Assembly: GCF_000003815.2 (NCBI RefSeq)
Contig: NC_049980.1
Coordinates: 22,831,249-22,895,248 of the forward strand
Direction: 5' to 3'
Length of the DNA: 64,000 nucleotides
From: Branchiostoma floridae
Lineage: Eukaryota > Chordata > Leptocardii > Amphioxiformes > Branchiostomatidae
Shown: positions 54,775 through 64,000 of the stretch, in pieces
Layout of the letters: every line of letters begins with the position of its first letter
How positions within the stretch are numbered: position 1 is the stretch's first letter
Notes under the pieces: model-generated
Told to the model about the DNA's origin: nothing
The model's database searches: none
What the model saw: only the letters and a program-made list of their open reading frames with translations
Made by a program: the position numbers and the translations under genes

Positions 54775-54925
54775 CCGCGGTGCGACCTAATATTTGAGGG
54801 CTCAACAAATTTCATAGATTTACAAAAATTATCTTTTTAAGCTCGGTATGTTTTGTTGTCTTTTAGTCATACTTTTACAATTTGCATGATATTCTAATTA
54901 TGAAGTCAAGGGATATAAAAAAATC
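54775..54925. mobile_element. Decayed relative of the 50491 MITE family
   Basis: It contains GCGACCTAATATTTGA and GGCTCAACAAATTTC, followed by TTTTGTTGTCTTTTAGTCATA and GCATGATATTCTAATTAT. These are in the same order as in the cores at 50530-50640 and 42945. Terminal repeats are not clear. Confidence 0.5.
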
Positions 54926-57900
54926 CAATGTAGCTCGATTGCCGACTTGTGCAATGGGCGCCTGTATGAGAGAAGAACTAGTGGGCAAGACCACCATTTT
55001 TCATTTTTCCATCATTCAAGACAGGTTTATACGTACATCCCTCACCCATACTTCCCTCCTAAAGTATCTATATGCTGTTAAGAATGGTCAGACTCCAAAC
55101 TTTCTTACTTTTATTATTCATTGTTATCATTCCTTGTTTTTGATGTTTGGTCTACTTTTCCTGAAATTATCTTACAATTTCAAACTATTCTGCCGGTAAT
55201 TTCTGTGAAATAAAACGCTACAAATTGCAAGTATTAGGATCTATGTGATGAGGCTTTTTAACCTCTTGATGTATTGTATGATGTAAGTTCTTTGTCGTTT
55301 ATTAACAGAGACTTTCCCTTGGTTGCCTTTATTCTATCTAAGACTGCGTTTTGAATACTCTGTTACATACGGATGGCTGAGGATTGATGAGAAGGTTGAC
55401 CGAGTGTGTGCAAATAAGCTGCTAGGTTCCGTTGCAGGGCAGGTCGGGAGGTGGTGTAATGCGGGTGCCTGTGCGCTGGAGATAAGGCGCCGTTCTGATT
55501 GAGCGTGTTACGTGGCTACTTAGTATGGAAAATGCAAAAAGAATGCTTCAAGGACAAAAAGAAGTAATCTTTACTAACCCCTTCTGCATGGCATCTTACT
55601 GTGTAATTTCTTGTGCTGACAAAAAGCTGAAGAGTATAATTCAAAAGTTTGTTCCCAAGTCTTCTAAGTGCAAAAGAGGTGATCGCATGAAGTCTTGGAT
55701 CGCATGGAGTCTTCGAATTTTGTGAAGTGCAAAAAGACCAAGTTAGCTTTACTACAATTCTCTTTCAAAGCGGGGTTGGTAAATGTCGTGCATTATTCAG
55801 AACCGCAATCTCTGCCAACCTTTGGTAAAACATCCCCCTAATCCCCCTCATAGATCACACCCGGTTCAAACGCACCCGATTTACAATCAAAGAACGTGCG
55901 GAGGGATTTTTGATGAAGCCCTGCTAATCGGTCCAAATAGCCCGGCGGCGGAACACAGGCCCGTATCGAAGAGTAATTAAAGATCTAACCATGCAGTGGA
56001 ACAAGGTGAGCAGGTAAAGGACATAATCCCCACCTCAGATTGCTTTCTGCATAATTTACCAGTGTAAATCCATGCGCGGCACGCTGCGAGCCGCGGTCTG
56101 CATGAAGGGTGGTTTGCTAATGTTGCCACGGCTGCGGTGGTGCAGCAGATGTACGTGAGATCCAACATCAGCTGGAGCACTTGACCTGCTTCCGCAAGGA
56201 CCGTAGAGGATTATAACAATTTTCAGAGAATTTTGAAAAATGAAAATAAAAATATTAGTATTGGTGAAGAATAACTAGTCCTGGTTGTGGTATGTGGTAA
56301 CAGCTAACTCATTTTGAAACATATGTGCAAGGACATCTTTTATGCACAGTTTGTTGACATGAGTACCACGAGTGAGTTGGTTATAGATTTAAGTGGGTCG
56401 GGCCTTTAAGGCTTCGGTGCACGTCAGGTGAGTGGATACACCGAACACCGACCAGCACTTAGTAGGACAGCCAGGGGTCAGACTCATAGCCTCCAAATTA
56501 TGGTCCATTTCCCGAACAACTGCTCCACACTTCTCTAGCTGACCTCCTTTTAAATGGCTGGCGCCGCAGCAAATACACTCTACTACACTCACGTCTGGCT
56601 GGGGCAAAATGACAGCCTTCCTCTTACAATAAAACGGCCCACACGATAATGTAGCTAATATGTAATGCTGTGGGGGTATTCCGTTCTCTTAGCGGAAGGA
56701 TAAATGGTGGCTTGAAGCATCGCTTTCTTTTATGTGCCCATTTTCATGGTCTTTATTTTCATTTTGGAGTCTCCAGGATTCCATTTTCACCAATTTTTGA
56801 AATGTACATGACGTTTAGTTAGTAGAGAAACTTTGTGCCCAACTTCCTTCCACCGGAAGTTTTATCATTGAACTCTCCTTTTCTCCTTTTGGCACCACCA
56901 TGGCACGACCAAGGTCAGGGTCCTGACGACACCGGACAGGCTGGTTCGATAGCCTCGCCTGAGATAACGTACAGTCCGCATTCTTCACCGTAATGGTATG
57001 TCGGAAGGGCGATATTCATACAAATTAGGTATCGATTTTCAGCCTTTGTGTTTGGACATGTACCAGTGACAGCAATGCATGATGGACAGCGCCCTATCTT
57101 TGGGACTGTGCCAATTTCACAGCGGGGTAGATGGGTCGAAATACAACAGAAAAAAGGAAGGCAGATCTATCAAAAGAAATTTGAAATTAAGCTTATGCCA
57201 AGAAAAGTCACTACATTTCCTTAATTGAGCGTTGGAGGAAATGATTTACCTAAGAGAATGATGAATCATCTCCAAAATATTCCAAAGCAACTAAATATCA
57301 GGCATTACGGAGGCCGGAAAATTACTACAATTATTTTCTCCAATTCCAATCCTCTAACTGACAATCACGGACCAAAGAGTGATATAAAGTAAAGAAAAGA
57401 AGAAGAAAACTTAATTGAAGGCAACCCTCTTCGGTGCAAGGACCTATCTCGACTCGGCAACCGGTATAGTCTTCAATTTAAACTGTTTCCCGTTAACATC
57501 GATAAACAACCTTCTACATAAAATTCAGTTTTATCACCGTTAAGTTGACGCCCGTTTCATTTCCATTTCTCGTTTATTCATCCTTTTAGCAGGAAAAAGG
57601 ATTGTCAGTAAAATGAATCATTTAGCATTTGTTATTTGATATAAACTTCCTTATTTTGCGGGTGCTTGCAAGTCATAAACGCGTGATCTTGAATAAGAAA
57701 TACATTCTCAGTATTTGCAACCTTTCAGTAGTCATTGATTCGTCGTCTTCGCGTCGAGTACTGTTACGTAGCTTCATTTTTACCCAAAGGTTTCGTCTTT
57801 AGAGCTAGTATATTGCTCCCATATTTCATGTGCATTTGCAGCCGCAATCTCTCGCCATTGCTGTCTGGATGGTTCCCGTTAGCCGGCGGCCCAAGGGAGA

Positions 57901-59136
57901 TGCTATCAGGCGCGCCCAGAGCCGCACACCGCCGCATCGCCCGCGCCGATCACGCCCGCAAACGATATTCATACGCTGGGGCTCCCATTTCAATTTAGCC
58001 ATGATGGCTGCGATCAAACAAATAGTTGGCCTTACAAGTGCCCTGCGTCTCCCCCGTGGATGTTTATGTTTAACTACAGACCAGGTACAGCCCGGGCTGT
58101 GATTTCGGACAGGCTGTAACCGCAGCGGCACCGCGCAAGGTTCAAACTGACGATGTAGTTTACGCGGTTGGTAGACACGATCGGCATTTAGTAACTGTAT
58201 CTTTTGTTCATGAATGTTTATGGCGTATGCATCGGTGGATAACGGATGTGTGTTATGCTCAAATGATCTTCAAGCATAAATGTCTGTCGGCGTTTTAATT
58301 TCCTTTTAGTCAAGCGAGTAAATGTGTGCGGGCTTTCGCCGCGATGAGAGATCACTATCACCAGCACCCACTATTTAGTAAACTGGCGCAGCGAGCTTTT
58401 CTCACGTCAATCAGATTTAGGGTAGCTTTTATTTCACCTACGTTAAATATAAGTCAAATGTACGTGTGTTGGAATCACGGCTCTAATTTTTGTGGACTTG
58501 TTTTGTTTTCAACTCCTCAAACTTGAAAGAATCAATAAGCAATGCTAAGTTGGTTTTACTCCTGGAGGAGTATCGTCTTCAAGTGAAGCAGGATTCATCA
58601 CATGTTGGGTAAAAACGGGTCAGTGCATATCGACTGAATAACTGATACCTGCTCCAAAACGTTCAGATCGGATCGTTGATGAAACGGGAGTGCCAGGTTG
58701 ATTTTCAACGGTCTCTTCCAACAAATCTTTATGGGTAGTAAAACATCTTTAACGATTCAAATGGAGGGATGTAAACAATGTCTCTGAGGGGCACATGTTA
58801 ATCGACAACGCTGAAGAGCTATTTATTGTAAATAATTGCCATTGAATCGTGAAGAGGAGGGGCATTTTCCCTCGACTCAGTGAGCTGAAACTAATGCAGC
58901 TGCGGAGAGCTAGATTTGAGAGAGGCCTGCCACAAACGTGACGGACCCAATGCAATTTCCATCTATTTTGTTGTCCAGAAAGGGCATGACGGTTACTGAG
59001 AGGTTTCTATGGGAAAGGGGAGGGTCGGTCGATCTATCAGAGCTGATGGGGAGAGCGCAATGAGCTGTATAACGACTTATCGATAAATCGTATGTGTGCG
59101 GAATGACAGAGCAGTGATAGAGGTCATCTGTCAGGG

Positions 59137-59149
59137 AGCCGCCATCTTG
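59137..59149 (-). promoter_or_regulatory. YY1-type site
   Basis: GCCGCCATCTTG, the complement of CAAGATGGCGGC, matches the YY1 consensus. No adjacent gene start was identified. Confidence 0.3.
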
Positions 59150-62100
59150 GAATTCTTCTGAAGGTCAAATCACGGAGGCCCCATGGGAGGGACAATAGGA
59201 GTTTTTACTTTCGCATTTCTGCCTTAGATTGCTTCTTTTGTATTGATGTGTGTGTGATTTCATGTTAGCTACCATTCCCGACTCTTAGGGTATAAAACAT
59301 GATTCTTTGTATATTTTCCTTGATTCTTTATATATTTTCACCTCTCTTATCTCCCAAAGGTCTTGCCGTTTGCCGGTTGTATACCTATAATCAAAGATAA
59401 AGACCTAACGTTTTATTCCACACACTTAGATGTTACCTGAATGAACAAACACAAAGACTCGGTGCCTTGACACGAAAGGAGCACATCACCGTGCAGCTGC
59501 AAATTGGTCGCTGGAATCAAGTAATCAAAGCTGCGTTTTGTAGATTGCGTGATTTTGACCGAATCCAAATCAACTGCAAAATAACTGTAATTACGGACAC
59601 GGTATATTCGTAAACGCCAATCACTAGTTAACTACAGTCATAATAAATTCTCAATGAAAAATTTGACCAGGTTCAATGTTACAAAGCTTCTTTGACTAGA
59701 CACTTCATACCTCCGCTTTGTAAAACCGTCTGATCCGTTTTGATATATATACATGCATGCGTATCCAATCTGAAATCACATTGTCTGCCGCTAGAAATTA
59801 AAGCCGTATAAAAGGTAGCTTCCCCATTTTGTTCGATCGGTGGCTATTGAATCCAGTCTGGAGGGTTAAACAATAACTGAAAGATGTGGAACACTTTTTG
59901 CAATATAATGCAGAAGTGCACACTCGGAGCTTTGATTGCTGTTTGAAGCCTTCATGTGTTAACGTGATCGATAGTTCATTCGGTTTACGTGTGGAGCGAG
60001 CGAGGAGCAGATGCATATTCAATTTCTTTCAGCATAGTAACACACAGAATATGGTGAAACTGAATTGAATGGGTATTAAATTACCCTCATAAAATTTCAA
60101 CTAAAATGTTAATTTTTGCCGACTCAGGGGGCCAGCCATGTGTGTGCCACCGTATCAGATTTGACAGAAAGGCTTCCCAAATGGTCTCTCGAGAATTTTC
60201 GTTTGTGAGCAATTACAAGACCGTTTGGAGTTCGCTTGCTGCCATGATTTTTGTATGTAGCTTTTGTTGTGGTCATACCATTATTACTGGCGCATTTTTT
60301 TACACCTGGTGGTAGAATAAGTCGATATTTGAGCCATAAATAGCCAGATATAAAAGGTAATCAAGACTGTTTTCCTCATACAATCCGTTTATACACTAAA
60401 AGGATTTTGATAAACACGAGAGGAATACCACCCGTGCTGCAAAATGTAGCCAGAAATGATATCGTAACCCACAACTGGACACAGGCGTTAGTATTGCTTT
60501 TCTGTTGAAGCGTCATTATTTTCAAGGATTGACCTCTTTGTTTTGGGACTCCGCAGAATGTTTAACTGATATAAGATACACCTGTAGTATATTGCTTGTT
60601 GGATAGGTACTAAATATCCTAATAAACATATAACAAAGAACTCTGATCTATCTGAATAAAACAAACGCGCGTTGCTTTGTTGGTAGTGAAAAGTGAAACA
60701 TATTTCCCTTGAACATAGTTAAACCTGCTTCATCCCTCTTCCAGAAATGATGTTTCCCGAAATCTCCCAGTAGTCTTCTTTGTGAAAAAAAATTATTACC
60801 CCGTTTTGCTGTTATCTTTCTAATGTGCATTTTTCTTGCCGCAACCGCATCACTCCAGACTCTCAATTGAAAAGCAATCCAGCTCTTGGCTGCCCGTAAG
60901 CCCGTCGGGAGGCGGCGGGCCCACGCGCGCCGGCTGCCAGCTGCAGATAGCGGCGGGGCGTCCCGGAACAAGCCGCAGTCGGAAACGTGGTGGAGACAAC
61001 TATGGAAATATTCGGGCCGTCCGACAGATTCGTTTGGGATATAGACAAGCCGCGGTCATGTTTTCGTTTAGTCCATGCAAGACAAGCGTTTAAAACATAG
61101 GACTAGCCAGCTTGCATGTGTATCGTCGCTATGCCTGTGGGAATGGCTGAGGTTGAAAAAAGTGTTAAAGTTGAATAAGTGTTAGAGGTATCACTCGTAT
61201 ACTCTCATTAAGCATAATGAAATATTTTCACTCGTTCCTCTGTTACCCGACTGTTCGCTGACATATGCATGGTCTGTGTGATGCGTTATCTCCTGTTCAC
61301 TGCCATACAAAACAGCTGGTTCTAGGGAACGTGTGAGACATGTATCATTTGCTTTATCAGAACTTATGAAAATCGCAACTAGCAACGAGAAAAAACTATA
61401 CATGTAGTAAGGTTCACCACTGCACACATCTAAACCTTGATACGTTCTGGTCACAAGTAAAAAAGGTTAAAATCCAGGAAAAATAGCGTCATGTAGCCAA
61501 TCTTGTTTGAATGATCTTCCATGTTTTGCTGTAGTATCATAACCACCGATTGTGAATTAATCGTTTCGATGTGTGTGTGCATGTCCGTGGTGCTGAATAA
61601 GCCGCTGTGGTAACAGGACTATGCCGTCGTGCCCGCGCGTACCTTTCAAAGATTCCATCTCAACACCACGAAGCATAATGGTATAAAAGGCCTAAAAACA
61701 GGGATATCTAAAATCCTGCGATTGTGCACGGATACTATTTAGTAAAATCCACAGCCCGGTCAAGTCCCGTGAGAGTTCGATGATTCCCTATTTTTAAATT
61801 CACCCCGAGTCTTTCGGTAACCCTTTGGAAAACGGAATGCTCTCTTTCCTGGCGTGAACGAAAATTCATATTTCTGAGCTGACGCAAACTCTGACTACGT
61901 TGAAAAAAATAGTCAATTACTAAAGCTGTTGTTATAATGTTTTCTTAAAGTACTATCCCTTCTATATATGGTAAATTATGCAATTTTCGCGGTGTACAAA
62001 CACTCATGACAAACCGGTCTGGGATGGAAGGATTGATTTTATATTCAACCCAGATGAATTCTCCAAAACCAATCTGACGTCATCTTTATTATGTGATCTA

Positions 62101-63059
62101 ACTCCCCTGTTTCTACTCGTGGTTAACGTAATTCCTGAAAGCCCTGGGGACGAGGTGAATTCCCGGAGCCCCATGGGAACGAGCATTACCGGCACTATCT
62201 GTTTACCACAAAGCCGCAATGCCGTGCTCAGATAACGTAGGGACGTTGCCTGGGGCTCAAACCAACATGCAGACATCATTGTGTGAGTCTGAGATGACGC
62301 CGGTTGTCATGGTTTGTCAAATATAGTGTAATTAGATTTTATGACTTATCACTGTTATAGTGAGAAGCTAAAACAGATCAAACAAGAAAATGGCCAACTT
62401 TTGAAGCCCCCAATCACCCTGCGTTCAGAGCTACACAAAAACGGCACGATGTACAAACAAATGGATCAAATTTTTTCATCATATATCTTTTCCAGGACAC
62501 ATTTCTCATCGCCTGCTCTGTTACAGCCCATAATGATCCCCGTTACCATAGATAAGGCCACTGCAAATACATTTTATGGATGACATCCTCTGCATGCTCG
62601 AAATTTAATCAGATAGGGCCAACAAAGTACAGGATGGTAAAAATGACATCTATATTTTCAAAATAAACACCATGAAGGTTGTGATAAGAATTGAGGTAAA
62701 GATACATGGTATCGCAACATTGTCCTTTATTTTTGTATTCAAGAGGTGCATTAAGCGACACTCGTGCACACTTTAGACCGGTATTATTTACCAAGTTGAC
62801 TTCAGTGGTCACAACATTGATGCCACTTTTACTATCCAACTAGTTTTGCTTCTGCAACTACAACTACGGTCATCACTGTCTGTTCTTCACCAGTATCACT
62901 TCTACAAATACAATCAAAGCTACCACACGATGCATTTCCAATGTTGTTGCTTTTCGCTTTTCGCTATCTCCGGGGGAGGAAATTATTCTTGTTTTTTAAA
63001 CCAAGCGAAAATTGATGAGCGTGCTGATAAAATTTAGTTGCTATAGACTAACAAGTTTT

Positions 63060-63120
63060 CAAGCAACTGAATAGATTTTGGAAATACAAAATCTAGTTCC
63101 AAATTCTATTCAGTTGCTTG
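63060..63120. repeat. 24-bp hairpin, one mismatch, 13-nt loop
   Basis: The arms are CAAGCAACTGAATAGATTTT plus GGAA (63060-63083) and TTCC plus AAATTCTATTCAGTTGCTTG (63097-63120). A second, wider inverted pair, AGCTTCACCGTA / TACGGTGAAGCT, lies just to the right (63145-63156 and 63243-63254). Confidence 0.75.
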
Positions 63121-64000
63121 AGTAACTGTTATGAATTGTGCGGAAGCTTCACCGTATCGTCGTTACTATGTGGAGCATTGGCACTGAAGCTAATCTAACA
63201 CCTTCTTTTGATTTGAAATGTCTTCTAGAAGCTCAAAAAGAGTACGGTGAAGCTGCTTGAAATTTGCAAGTACCTAGCTGGCCGTTAGATAAGTGCACAT
63301 CAATATATTTTCGCATATTCAAGCTCTTAGAATGGCCGTAAGTGTTTACTGTGCCATTAGTGGTGAAGCTCCATAAAACATAAGTGATAGGTCATGCAAG
63401 GTGTAACTGTGGACGAAATAAAAATGATGGAAATCATATGTTTTCTGGACCTATGCTTTATTTATGTGTACTCTAGGAATGACCATGTAATACTGTTTTA
63501 GTATGTCTGCAGTTACATCTGCTGCCTCCAAAATTGGTATGTTGCAACCTATTACAAATTAATGTAAAAGAATATACCCACAAAATTATCGGCAGTCAAA
63601 TATGGCTAAAAGCTCCCCTGTTTGTGGAATTATGCCGGCTTTAGAAATTAGCTATATTTGGGCGATCTAACGCGATTATAACGTACTTATCAGCGGGTAC
63701 CGGCCGCAATTTAGCCGCCGCCCTGCGCTGGCCCCCTGGAGACATTACCGCGAGTAGATCCAGATTTGGAGTTAATGTTGTCAGTTATTTACATTATAGA
63801 CTCCATGTTTTTCGTGAACAGCCTCTATAATTGCCCACGGTAGTGCATTTTCGATGGGAATTCATGAACAGACTGTAAGGGTATGATGCTCAGCAAACAG
63901 ATTATTTTTTGTTACGCGCACCGTTGTCATTTTCTCTATTGTTCTGCCCCGTTCTGCATGAAGTAGAGGACGTGTGCTGTGATTTATACGTGATAATATT

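Larger units (their letters stand above)
54926..64000. other. Right-end region without an identified gene
   Basis: Mostly AT-rich unique sequence with CpG-rich patches at about 57880-58140 and 60890-60990. Both have overlapping short frames on both strands, typical of GC-rich DNA rather than of exons. The long AT-rich unique tracts could be regulatory sequence of a neighbouring gene outside the window; that is inference only. Confidence 0.45.

Noticed and set aside
1-64000. CRISPR arrays, operons, phage or bacterial systems
   Set aside because: The window is clearly animal nuclear DNA. The tandem repeats lack the repeat-spacer structure of CRISPR arrays.

Overview
The window is animal genomic DNA. 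Its genes have GT-AG introns, its intergenic space is wide, and it carries many short inverted-repeat (MITE-like) elements and a tRNA-derived SINE. The best fit is a cephalochordate (amphioxus, Branchiostoma). The reasons are a single compact R-spondin gene, a DPP7-type S28 peptidase, an intronless-CDS LRR transmembrane receptor with fresh internal repeat amplification, and the transposon texture. The species assignment is inference; there is no rRNA or mitochondrial marker here.

Three genes are well supported. (1) R-spondin, + strand, 21396-36787, five coding exons, 280 aa: signal peptide, two furin-like Cys-rich repeats, TSP1, basic tail. Intron 1 is 13.2 kb. (2) A DPP7 / lysosomal Pro-X carboxypeptidase family (S28) serine peptidase, - strand, 43676-38349, eleven coding exons, 489 aa, with the full Ser-Asp-His triad. 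It is convergent (tail-to-tail) with R-spondin. (3) An LRR single-pass receptor, - strand, 50029-48059, 656 aa in one coding exon, with a tyrosine-rich tail and two candidate upstream non-coding exons. All splice phases of genes 1 and 2 were checked by hand and close exactly.

Layout: 1-21 kb is intergenic with fold-back elements, microsatellites and one copy of a 1.8-kb repeat. 21.4-36.8 kb is R-spondin. 38.3-43.7 kb is the S28 gene, with a ~59-bp minisatellite in its last intron and two MITEs in its first. 43.7-46.1 kb holds a segment duplicated at 52.4 kb and the second copy of the 1.8-kb repeat. 46.7-47.2 kb is a degenerate ~24-bp tandem repeat. 48-52.4 kb is the LRR gene with duplicated upstream exons. 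52.8-64 kb has no confident gene, only fold-backs, CpG-rich patches and one candidate first exon.

The most unusual structures are: two decayed tandem copies of the R-spondin Fu1 exon just upstream of the real one, one of them split by a SINE with a 10-bp target-site duplication; a ~435-bp segment shared by the 5' flanks of the S28 gene and of the distal LRR 5' exon; and three tyrosines spaced exactly eight residues apart in the LRR receptor tail. I did not find a clearly undescribed biological system.
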